DNA of 10,470 bases. Source: IMCC26256 sp037146835. Its GTDB lineage: Bacteria; Actinomycetota; Acidimicrobiia; IMCC26256. A model generated the notes under the pieces. That model ran no database searches and was not told the DNA's origin. It saw nothing but the letters and a program-made list of their open reading frames with translations. The position numbers were made by a program, and so were the translations under genes. The stretch is taken from NCBI GenBank assembly GCA_037146835.1, contig JBAWWI010000072.1:1-10470 (forward strand), read 5' to 3'. Within the stretch, counting starts at the first letter, position 1, and each line of letters begins with the position of its first letter. This document shows positions 1 through 6,331 of this stretch, in pieces.

Positions 1-1802
1 GCGCTCCAGACGCGAGGTAGGTCGATAGGAATTTCAAACGCCTGCTCAATCTCTGGATCGTCTGGGTGCAAGAAGATGTCGAGAGGTCTAAGGCCATCTC
101 CCCAGCAGCGCTTTAGAAACTCAGCGTCGCCGAGGATCGCGATCTCCTCTGTAGAGAGTTGCGCAAGATCATCAGCAAGGAAGCATGGCCCACCGCACAG
201 TGCAGCAATAGCGGCTAGTAGTCGTGATTCGTGCGGTGCATATCCAGCGGTATCGAGACCGTCAGAGCCCCAGGCCATAACAATGTCGGGGTCACAATCA
301 AACCACCTTCGCTGTAGTGCCCAGCGGGCTGCAATGTTTCGTGCCTGCGCGACAACTCCGCGGTACCCGGTCCAGTCATTCGCTGGGTGACCGAACTCCA
401 TATGTACTCGAGGCATCGCTGTGTCATGCCCAATTCTGTTTCCATGGCAGAGACCAACCGCAGGGAGCATCGGCATTCCGCAGCCGAGCACATATCGATC
501 CTCGCCAAAGCCATCGATAAAGGCGCTTAGACCAAGTCGAAGCGCCTCTGTGCCGGTAACCGAGTGGTCGTATCGCGTTGCGGTTTGGGAGGCGAAATAA
601 AGGAAATCGAGCTTCACCATGTCGAAGCCCCAATCTCGAACCTGTTCGCCGAGCCCGCGTAGAAAACTCAATACCTCCGGATTGCTTGCGTCGAGCGACC
701 ACCGGTTGTGCCGGGGCTCAATTAAAGGCATATTTGTTGATGTATCCAGCAGGCACCACTCGGGGTGCTCGGTGCCGATTCCAGCTCCATCGGGGATAAC
801 CATAAAAGGTGCGAGCCAGAGACCACTTCGGCATCCGAGTGCATTAATGGAGGTAACCATCTCGCCCATGTCATCTGGCCAATGCCTATTTGCCCACCAC
901 GCTCCATAGCCTTTCTGCCAGCCATCATCAATCTGCACGAGATCGAAACGTGCGTCCGGAATCTTCTCTCGCATAAGGCGCGCATTGTTGAGAACATCTT
1001 CTGGCTTAACGTTGAGACCAAAGTGGTACCAAGATTCCCAACCAAGAATTGGAGCACCGCTCCATTTGCGCGCCTCCATCGCCTCGCCGCTTGCGGCAGC
1101 ATCGGCCTCGACGGCAGTCAGGGCATCAGCTGCAGAACTAAAAGCGAAGACCTCGCTCTTCACTATTGCAGCGGCCTCAACATGTAGCTCTAGGTCTGTC
1201 GTCTCTCCAGCGGCGAAACCCCATGTGTCTGGGATAGCACTCAGCACGGGTGCGCCCGCAGACTGAATGGTTAGTGCTCCCTTGTCCCAATTGATGGCGG
1301 TTACGAAGCGGTGAGCGGTTCGAGCGGACGCGCTAATAGCGCCCATCGGTCCGGCAAATGCACTCCGCCACCAAGAGCGACCTGGATCATCTGCACTTCG
1401 TACCCCGGCCCACGACCACGAGTCGTAGCCCTCTACTAAACGAGTCTCGAAGTTGCCTGAGGCGAGAGCGGTAAAGGTAAAGCGGTCTACGACTGAATCG
1501 ACCTCAGCCGCCCACGAGAGATTCATCGTGCATGCGCGAACTTGATCAGGGTCGAGTGCAACCTCAAACACTGGAGATCCGTCTACGCCCCCACACCGTG
1601 CAGTTGCACCATCAACTATCCACTCGCCGCGAGGGATATGAGCGATGCCGTTGACAGAGATGCTCGCCATTACTGGGCCGATGGCGAAACTGGTCTCAAC
1701 AAATTGGATCGTAAACGTAGCGTCGTTATGGAGAGCGACTACTAACAAATCACTTGAGAGAGAGCGGTCGTCGATTCCTTGGCTATCAGGTCGTTTGATC
1801 AC
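1..1802 (-). CDS. GH36-family alpha-galactosidase (melibiase), 3' end cut off by the window edge
   Basis: Predicted to hydrolyse terminal alpha-galactosyl residues (melibiose, raffinose-type sugars), releasing galactose for the adjacent GalK and GalT. I translated the minus strand by hand: the frame is open from a TAG at 1848-1850 to the left edge, giving 600 visible codons. The first usable start is GTG at 1802-1800, with GAGG 5 nt upstream. Residues 1 to about 245 look like the beta-rich N-terminal domain. The TIM barrel begins near residue 250 (PILGWESWYHFG) and contains VQIDDGWQ (Asp292, Asp293). KLDF carries the expected nucleophile Asp399, and RIGHDTA carries the expected acid/base Asp460. 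The 61-residue spacing matches what I recall for Thermotoga GalA. The usual family motif is RIGPD, so Pro-to-His is a deviation. ALQRRWFDCDPD also fits the family. No signal peptide is seen, so it is probably cytoplasmic. The C-terminal domain is missing. Substrate specificity within GH36 is inferred. Confidence 0.88.
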   Translation of the reverse strand, partial: MIKRPDSQGIDDRSLSSDLLVVALHNDATFTIQFVETSFAIGPVMASISVNGIAHIPRGEWIVDGATARCGGVDGSPVFEVALDPDQVRACTMNLSWAAEVDSVVDRFTFTALASGNFETRLVEGYDSWSWAGVRSADDPGRSWWRSAFAGPMGAISASARTAHRFVTAINWDKGALTIQSAGAPVLSAIPDTWGFAAGETTDLELHVEAAAIVKSEVFAFSSAADALTAVEADAAASGEAMEARKWSGAPILGWESWYHFGLNVKPEDVLNNARLMREKIPDARFDLVQIDDGWQKGYGAWWANRHWPDDMGEMVTSINALGCRSGLWLAPFMVIPDGAGIGTEHPEWCLLDTSTNMPLIEPRHNRWSLDASNPEVLSFLRGLGEQVRDWGFDMVKLDFLYFASQTATRYDHSVTGTEALRLGLSAFIDGFGEDRYVLGCGMPMLPAVGLCHGNRIGHDTAMPRVHMEFGHPANDWTGYRGVVAQARNIAARWALQRRWFDCDPDIVMAWGSDGLDTAGYAPHESRLLAAIAALCGGPCFLADDLAQLSTEEIAILGDAEFLKRCWGDGLRPLDIFLHPDDPEIEQAFEIPIDLPRVWS

Positions 1803-1822
1803 TGAATCCTCAATCTTTTCAT
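1799..1822 (-). other. Possible 7-codon leader ORF coupled to the alpha-galactosidase start
   Basis: Between galK and the GH36 gene an ATG at 1822 opens a tiny frame encoding MKRLRIQ. Its TGA (1801-1799) overlaps the GTG start of the GH36 gene as GTGA. An AGGAAG sequence lies about 7 nt upstream of the ATG, so both starts have plausible ribosome sites. This could be a minicistron that couples translation, or a chance reading frame in a 55-nt gap. A third option is that the true GH36 start lies here and a base error broke the frame. Nothing in the peptide itself suggests a function. Confidence 0.22.
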
Positions 1823-1857
1823 TGCGCCGCTTCCTAAGTTCGTTTCTCTACTGCGCG

Positions 1858-3009
1858 CTACTGCACGCGGTGCGCTCCGGCACTTGCATGTACCGCGAAT
1901 GCTTGCGCCTTATTGTCGGTTAGGTGTTCGTACTCATCGGCTGCGGCTTTAGCGATCTCCCGAACCTCTGCAGTTGGCGCTAGCGCTACTACGCATCCTC
2001 CGAATCCAGCACCGGTAAGGCGTGCCCCGATAGCGCCGTGCTTGACGAGTAACTCAACAAGTGTGTCGATAGCGGGGAGCGAGACGTCAAAATCGTCTCG
2101 CAGGCTTGCATGGCCTGCGCTGAGTATTGAGCCGATTCCAGCCAGATCGTTGTTGATTAGTGCGGTGATAAAAGAATCAACTCGTGCAATCTCCGATACA
2201 ACGTGTCTTGCATACGGATTATCTGCAACTTCATCGGTGCTCGCATCGCGAAGTGATCTGTACCCAAGGCGGGCAGAGACTTCTTCGCAGGATGCTCTTC
2301 TCTCTGCATATGCACTCGACTCGAGAACGCGTGAGATTCCTGAATGCACAACTAAAACAGCGAGCGAATCTGGAATTGCTATGGGAGTAACCGACAGATC
2401 TCTGCAGTCGATTCGCAGAGCATGGTCCTCCACTCCGAGGGTTGATGCAAGCTGGTCCATATTCCCAACTGGTACTCCCACAGCCTCGATCTCGGCGGCT
2501 TGTGCAGCGAGCGCTAATTCCCGCGGATCGGGCTCGATACCACTTGCATTGCAGAGCGAGAGGATCAAAGCGACAGTAAGCGCTGCGCTCGATGAGAGCC
2601 CTGCCCCAATCGGGAGCGTTGAAGTAAGTGCCAGATCAAGCCCTGGGACATCAGCGCCTAAACGAATCGCTGCTCGTACAGAGGCTGAGAGAAAAGATCC
2701 CCACGATTGACCATGATTCGCTGCGCCATAGCGATTAGTGGAGACGCGCTGAGAATCTGTATTTAGATCCAGAGAGACTGCAGTGATCTGGTCATCTTCT
2801 CGCCTTACGCAGCCGACTAGAACCTCGCGATCTATGGCCATGGGCAGGACAACCCCGTCGTTGTAATCGACGTGCTCTCCTATGAGATTGACTCTCCCGG
2901 GCGCAGATACAACGAGAACCTCGCTCTGGATACTTGGTGCCGCCTCGTTAGCGGCGCTGAGACGCTCAATAATCCGAGCGATCCGAAGGTCTGTTGTCTG
3001 CTTCTCCAC
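1858..3009 (-). CDS. galK: Galactokinase
   Basis: ATP-dependent phosphorylation of alpha-D-galactose to galactose 1-phosphate, the first committed Leloir step, in the cytoplasm. The 383-residue protein has the normal length for the family and all hallmark motifs. The galactokinase signature is at residues 36-56 (APGRVNLIGEHVDYNDG core, with Arg39, Glu45, His46 and Asp48). The GHMP-kinase nucleotide loop LPIGAGLSSSAA is at 132-143. The catalytic base is in VGNMDQ (Asp185), and the C-terminal GHMP motif LTGAGFGG is near 331-338. The start is GTG (3009-3007), with AGGAT about 7 nt upstream. The galT stop is 22 nt upstream and the GH36 start 55 nt downstream, so all three are probably on one transcript. 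The assignment is secure from motifs; specificity for galactose over other sugars follows from the signature and from galT next door. Confidence 0.96.
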   Translation of the reverse strand: MEKQTTDLRIARIIERLSAANEAAPSIQSEVLVVSAPGRVNLIGEHVDYNDGVVLPMAIDREVLVGCVRREDDQITAVSLDLNTDSQRVSTNRYGAANHGQSWGSFLSASVRAAIRLGADVPGLDLALTSTLPIGAGLSSSAALTVALILSLCNASGIEPDPRELALAAQAAEIEAVGVPVGNMDQLASTLGVEDHALRIDCRDLSVTPIAIPDSLAVLVVHSGISRVLESSAYAERRASCEEVSARLGYRSLRDASTDEVADNPYARHVVSEIARVDSFITALINNDLAGIGSILSAGHASLRDDFDVSLPAIDTLVELLVKHGAIGARLTGAGFGGCVVALAPTAEVREIAKAAADEYEHLTDNKAQAFAVHASAGAHRVQ

Positions 3010-3031
3010 GTGGCAGATCCTACGGTGGTGT

Positions 3032-4012
3032 CTACTTGGAGGCGAGAGCGTCGCGAAGATGTTTCGCAGCGGTCTCAGGCAGTAGCGGGTTGGAGAGTAC
3101 GCGGCTCCCGACCTCGGCCGCTGCTACGTAACGCTGGACATTCTCAGATCTCAGAGCCGGGGCGAAGTGGATATGGAGATGCGCCCCCGGGCTTGGAGTA
3201 GCTGGTGAAGTTTCTTGGTGGATCCACATCATGTATGGCATCGGGGCATCGAATAGACGGTCGTAACTCTCCACGACGGTATTGAGAGCCGCCGCTAATC
3301 CGTCGCGCGAATCGCTCGTGAGAAGATTTAGTGAACCAATATGGTCGTTAGGCGTCAAGAGAATCTCGTACGGGTAACCAGCAGCGTACGGAACGCTGGC
3401 ACTCCATCCGTTCGAGTCATAAACGAGCCGCTCGCGTTCTGCATCTGATTCAGTCGCGAAATCCGCACAGATTGAGCAGCCGTGCTCCGCCAATACTTCA
3501 GCCTCAATTCTCTGCAGCGGGGGAACGAAACCGAATGCATATATCTGTCCATGGGGGTGGGGGATCGTGGCCCCAACCTCGCCTCCGCGATTCTCAAAAA
3601 TAAGTACGGAGCAAATCTCTGGCGTGTTGAGCAATGCCTCTGTGCGCTCTGCCCATAGATCAACTACGCGTCTGCAACCATCAATGCCTATCGTTGCCAG
3701 CGAGCCGGAGTGCTCTGGTGCGTATAGGACTACCTCAGCAGCGCCGACCGCAGGTGCGACCATCTCTCCAGCCGCGGCAATTGCATCGAAATCTGTAGGT
3801 TCGCCAGAGACAAGTGCAGGCCACCTGTTGGTAAATGCGTAAGCGTCGTACTCGCCTGGAGTCTCTAAACCCCCAGGGCAGAAGGGGCAGTCTTCTGTAG
3901 GTAGATTGGGGCGATCCTGACGATTCCCAACGATGAGAACCCACTCGCGCGTAAGCGGATCGAGGCGAAACTCGTGCCCATTTGTTGAAGATTGGTTCGG
4001 CGGTGTGTCCAC
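3032..4012 (-). CDS. galT: Galactose-1-phosphate uridylyltransferase
   Basis: Exchanges galactose 1-phosphate with UDP-glucose to give UDP-galactose and glucose 1-phosphate (Leloir pathway), via a uridylylated histidine. Numbering from GTG 4012 gives 326 residues, a typical GalT length. The N-terminal FRLDPLTREWVLI stretch fits the family. Metal-site candidates corresponding to the E. coli zinc ligands are all present: CPFC (Cys42, Cys45), His101 in APEHSG, and His152. The active-site HPHGQ motif places the nucleophile at His154. The C-terminal HLHIHFAP corresponds to the second metal-site region. The frame also stays open upstream to an ATG at 4168, but that start would overlap the LLM gene by about 110 nt and the extension does not look like GalT. 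GTG 4012, with only a weak GGAT upstream, is therefore preferred. It lies 46 nt after the LLM stop and 22 nt before galK. Confidence 0.93.
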   Translation of the reverse strand: MDTPPNQSSTNGHEFRLDPLTREWVLIVGNRQDRPNLPTEDCPFCPGGLETPGEYDAYAFTNRWPALVSGEPTDFDAIAAAGEMVAPAVGAAEVVLYAPEHSGSLATIGIDGCRRVVDLWAERTEALLNTPEICSVLIFENRGGEVGATIPHPHGQIYAFGFVPPLQRIEAEVLAEHGCSICADFATESDAERERLVYDSNGWSASVPYAAGYPYEILLTPNDHIGSLNLLTSDSRDGLAAALNTVVESYDRLFDAPMPYMMWIHQETSPATPSPGAHLHIHFAPALRSENVQRYVAAAEVGSRVLSNPLLPETAAKHLRDALASK

Positions 4013-4058
4013 GGTATCCAGACTAATTATTGGTTTGTTTCTTACTCTGTCTTCTTGT

Positions 4059-4970
4059 TTACTGAAATGAGGGCAGAACCTCTGCAGCGAACCAGTCGAT
4101 TGCGTCGGTATCGAAGGGAGCGCGAACCGCGAGGTTGACCTGCTGCGCTCCCGACTCAATGTATGCACCTACCTGATCGAGCATCTCGCTGGCGCTGCCC
4201 ATAAGAACCCCCGGCCTTACTCCCTCGCTCATCTTGCCGAACTGAGCAAGCAGAGACTCCTCGTCTAGCGCTATGCCTACATTTACGCTACGAAATACCT
4301 CAGAGGGGTCTCGACCTAACCGTTCGCAGTGAGCGTCCAGAACTGAGTTTTTATGTGCGAATACCTCTGGCGAGATGAATGGGACATTCCAGCCGTCGGC
4401 GCGTTGAGCGGCGATACGTAGCGTTACCTTCTCGCCCGACCCGCCAACCCAGATCGGAAGTCGACTCTGAACAGCCTTGGGCTCGCATTGTGCGCGCTCA
4501 AGAGTGAAGAACTCGCCTGTGAAAGTTGATTCCTGCTCTGTGAGAAGTAGCCGAATACAGGTAAGCGACTCCTCCATCATGCGCAGGCGCTCCCCGACAC
4601 TGCCGAACGGGATTCCATAGGCGCGATACTCGCGACCCAACCATCCGCCTCCTAACCCAAGCGTGACTCTTCCATTCGAGAGCTGATCGAGGGTTGCCAT
4701 TGCGTTGGCTAGTACCGCAGGGTGGCGGTACCCGGCAGAGTAGACAAGACTTCCGCAGCGCACCCGCGATGTAGCGGCGCAGAGGGCAGCGTGGCTAACT
4801 ACCGACTCGAGCGAGTGCGGGTTACCGGATCCATCTGCGGCGTAGAAGTGGTCCCAGATGGAGATCCAATCGAACCCGCTCGCCTCGATACCGCGCCAGA
4901 GCTCAGTTAGTTCGGGAATGCTCGTGTTCTGAAGGCCCGTATGGACTCCGAAGATCATGCTCCGAACCAT
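4059..4970 (-). CDS. LLM-class F420-dependent oxidoreductase
   Basis: A luciferase-like monooxygenase-fold protein (303 residues) of the group that normally uses the deazaflavin F420 as hydride carrier; the substrate is unknown. The N-terminus MIFGVHTGLQ followed by WDHF (residues 39-42) is typical of actinobacterial members. The segment SNGRVTLGLGGGWLGREYRAYGI (from residue 98) is the characteristic cofactor-region motif. PIWVGGSGEKVTLRIAAQRADGWN further on is the usual family block. The start is placed at ATG 4970; ATG 4958 is an alternative. The frame continues upstream to 5120, but that part is antisense to the divergent PAC2 gene and lacks family character. No good ribosome site is visible. 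It is the first gene of the galT-galK-GH36 cluster, 46 nt from galT. F420-dependent glucose-6-phosphate dehydrogenase belongs to the same superfamily, so a sugar-related role is conceivable, but that is inference only. Confidence 0.85.
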   Translation of the reverse strand: MVRSMIFGVHTGLQNTSIPELTELWRGIEASGFDWISIWDHFYAADGSGNPHSLESVVSHAALCAATSRVRCGSLVYSAGYRHPAVLANAMATLDQLSNGRVTLGLGGGWLGREYRAYGIPFGSVGERLRMMEESLTCIRLLLTEQESTFTGEFFTLERAQCEPKAVQSRLPIWVGGSGEKVTLRIAAQRADGWNVPFISPEVFAHKNSVLDAHCERLGRDPSEVFRSVNVGIALDEESLLAQFGKMSEGVRPGVLMGSASEMLDQVGAYIESGAQQVNLAVRAPFDTDAIDWFAAEVLPSFQ

Positions 4971-4990
4971 AACTGAAGGGCCGTGCCGGT

Positions 4991-4994
4991 AAGG
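4991..4994 (+). promoter_or_regulatory. Ribosome binding site of the PAC2 gene
   Basis: AAGG lies 7 nt before the ATG at 5002 and supports that start. It sits in the 31-bp gap between the divergent LLM and PAC2 start codons, so both promoters must lie in or very close to the opposite coding regions. Confidence 0.55.
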
Positions 4995-5001
4995 TGCGCA
5001 G

Positions 5002-5841
5002 ATGCTCTCGATTGATGTCTGGCCAGATATGAACGACCCGGTGCTCGTGGTTGCTCTTACGGGTTGGATCGATGCCGGTCTTGCCGGTGCTAGCGCGGCT
5101 GAGACGATTATCCGATCCATGGCCGCCCCGCGAGAGTTCGGAACCTACGACCTAGGCGACAGCGCAGACCTGCGAACCACGAGACCGCTTGCACTCCTTG
5201 ATGGAGGGGTCACTAGGCGCATCGAATGGCCGCACCTCACATTTACAGGCGGCCGTGTCGGACGTGACGTCGTTGTGCTGACCGGCCCGGAGCCGTGTCT
5301 TGAGTGGCAGCGCCTCACCGAAGAAGTTGTGACTGCAGCTGAGCGACTTGGAGTGAAGATGGCCGTCATGCTCGGAGGGATGCCATCCCCGGTCTCACAT
5401 CGTCGACCGGTTCCGGTACTCGCATCTGCTACGAGTCGCGCTCTTGCGCAGGAGGTAGGCGCGCTTCGTGGCGACTATCACGGCCCGACCGGTCTCCAGA
5501 GTGTGCTCCAGGTAGCGCTCGGCGATGTCGGTATCGACGCCGTGGGCCTCTGGGCTCAGGTTCCTCACTACATCTCGGGTACACCGTCTCCGCCTGCAGT
5601 GCGCGCGTTACTCGAACGACTGCGTGATATAGCTCTAATTGCAGTGGATCTGCGCGATCTTGATCGACAGGCGTTGGTCTATGCAGCCCAAGTTGAGGAA
5701 GGGTTGAGCGATCGACCAGATGTTGCAGGGCTAGTAGAGGCACTCGAGTCGGTCGATGAGGGAGAGATCTCTGGCGACGACATTGCAAGGGAGATTGAGC
5801 AATTTCTTCGCAGTGACGGTGCTGGCCCCGAGTCTGATTAA
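5002..5841 (+). CDS. PAC2-family protein (actinobacterial proteasome-assembly-chaperone-2-like)
   Basis: A 279-residue soluble protein recognised as the PAC2 family (COG2047 type) that is widespread in Actinobacteria. Eukaryotic and archaeal relatives assist proteasome assembly; the bacterial role is not established. Supporting features are the N-terminal DPVLVVALTGWIDAG block (Gly21-Trp22 to Gly26), the glycine-rich LGGMPSPVSHRRPVPV stretch from residue 124, HGPTGLQSVL at about 160-169, and LWAQVPHYI after it. The C-terminus is acidic and helical (VDEGEISGDDIAREIEQFL), as in actinobacterial homologues. No signal peptide or membrane segment is seen. ATG 5002 has AAGG at a 7-nt spacing. It is divergent from the LLM gene, and the next gene downstream starts 79 nt after its stop. 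Actinobacteria often carry a 20S proteasome, which would make a link plausible, but no proteasome gene is in the window. Confidence 0.87.
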   Translation: MLSIDVWPDMNDPVLVVALTGWIDAGLAGASAAETIIRSMAAPREFGTYDLGDSADLRTTRPLALLDGGVTRRIEWPHLTFTGGRVGRDVVVLTGPEPCLEWQRLTEEVVTAAERLGVKMAVMLGGMPSPVSHRRPVPVLASATSRALAQEVGALRGDYHGPTGLQSVLQVALGDVGIDAVGLWAQVPHYISGTPSPPAVRALLERLRDIALIAVDLRDLDRQALVYAAQVEEGLSDRPDVAGLVEALESVDEGEISGDDIAREIEQFLRSDGAGPESD

Positions 5842-5907
5842 ATACCCGCCTAAATAAACGGGGAATCGAAGACCTCGAACTACGGCGAACATGATTCAAC
5901 AATTACC

Positions 5908-5913
5908 AAGGAG
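5908..5913 (+). promoter_or_regulatory. Strong ribosome binding site that sets the start of the heme monooxygenase gene
   Basis: AAGGAG at a 7-nt spacing from ATG 5921 is the best Shine-Dalgarno sequence in the window. It decides against the in-frame ATG at 5891, which lies upstream of it and would add ten residues with no family similarity. Confidence 0.75.
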
Positions 5914-5920
5914 AGAAACT

Positions 5921-6238
5921 ATGAGCGTTGCAAAGATAAATGCAATCACCGTCCCGTCAGATCGCGTCGAGGAGTTCGTAGCTCGATTTGCTGCGCGTTC
6001 CGCGTCAGTCGCCTCCTCGCCTGGGTTTGAGGCCTTTGAGTTACTAGCCCCTAATGATGACCGTGGAGTATTTCTTGTCTACACACGCTGGGCCTCGGAG
6101 GACGACTTCCAGGCATGGGTGCAGAGCCCTGCCTTCGCACATGGGCACAGAGGTCAGAGTACCGACGGCCCTGTCTCGACCCACTCAGAGCTCTGGTCAT
6201 TCGACGTCGCCATTACCGAGGCTCCGACACAAGCCTGA
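5921..6238 (+). CDS. MhuD-like heme-degrading monooxygenase (ABM fold)
   Basis: A 105-residue protein of the antibiotic-biosynthesis-monooxygenase fold, very similar to mycobacterial MhuD as I remember it. MhuD opens the heme ring in the cytoplasm to release iron. From the ATG at 5921 the N-terminus is MSVAKINAI, which places Asn7 exactly where MhuD has its catalytic Asn7. SPGF (33-36) and FQAW (63-66) also align without gaps, so the heme-distorting Trp66 is kept. The axial histidine should lie in SPAFAHGHRG; His74 and His76 are the candidates, whereas MhuD uses His75, so the loop differs by about one residue. The gene sits alone between PAC2 and the acyl-CoA ligase (79 and 93 nt gaps). No iron-box operator could be recognised upstream. 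The family call is firm. Heme as substrate is likely but inferred, since other ABM proteins have other substrates. Confidence 0.82.
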   Translation: MSVAKINAITVPSDRVEEFVARFAARSASVASSPGFEAFELLAPNDDRGVFLVYTRWASEDDFQAWVQSPAFAHGHRGQSTDGPVSTHSELWSFDVAITEAPTQA

Positions 6239-6264
6239 GCGCGTAGTCATTTCAGGAGTGAAAC

Positions 6265-6278
6265 GTCTCGATCAAGAC
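6265..6278. promoter_or_regulatory. Imperfect 14-bp palindrome upstream of the acyl-CoA ligase gene
   Basis: GTCTCGATCAAGAC reads as an inverted repeat with one mismatched base pair, in the 93-bp gap before the ligase start. A short palindrome in a promoter gap could be an operator for a dimeric repressor of fatty-acid genes, but sites this short arise by chance and no regulator gene is near. Confidence 0.15.
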
Positions 6279-6317
6279 TCGGTCTCGCTCGGGCTTACGT
6301 TCAGTCCTCTTGGGAGT

Positions 6318-6323
6318 TAGGCT
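6318..6323 (+). promoter_or_regulatory. Possible -10 element for a leaderless acyl-CoA ligase transcript
   Basis: TAGGCT fits TANNNT and ends 8 nt before the GTG start at 6332, the spacing expected when transcription begins at the start codon. The gene has no ribosome site within the usual window (GGGAG is about 15 nt away), which agrees with a leaderless message. No good -35 is visible, so this is weak. Confidence 0.2.
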
Positions 6324-6331
6324 CGCTCCCC

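Noticed and set aside
722..1187. Overlapping open frames on both strands within the GH36 gene
   Set aside because: These frames are alternative readings of the alpha-galactosidase TIM-barrel region, which is continuous and carries the family motifs in the remaining frame.
1913..2710. Long plus-strand open frame of 265 codons opposite galK
   Set aside because: It is the antisense shadow of galK; the serine-, alanine- and arginine-rich product has no recognisable domain and galK motifs are intact on the other strand.
4023..4034. AT-rich TAATTA core between the LLM and galT genes as an operator
   Set aside because: The symmetric part is only 6 bp in an AT-rich 46-nt gap, which is expected by chance.
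4013..4168. A longer galT starting at ATG 4168
   Set aside because: It would overlap the LLM oxidoreductase gene by about 110 nt, and the extra N-terminal residues show no GalT character.
4971..5120. N-terminal extension of the LLM oxidoreductase up to ATG 5120
   Set aside because: The added residues are antisense to PAC2 coding sequence and precede the normal family N-terminus MIFGVHTG.
5845..5862. CCCG and CGGG after the PAC2 stop, as a possible intrinsic terminator
   Set aside because: The stem is only 4 bp with a 10-nt AT-rich loop and no T-run follows, so it is too weak to call.
5891..5920. Upstream ATG at 5891 as start of the MhuD-like gene
   Set aside because: The strong AAGGAG lies downstream of it and points to ATG 5921, from which the residue numbering matches MhuD exactly.
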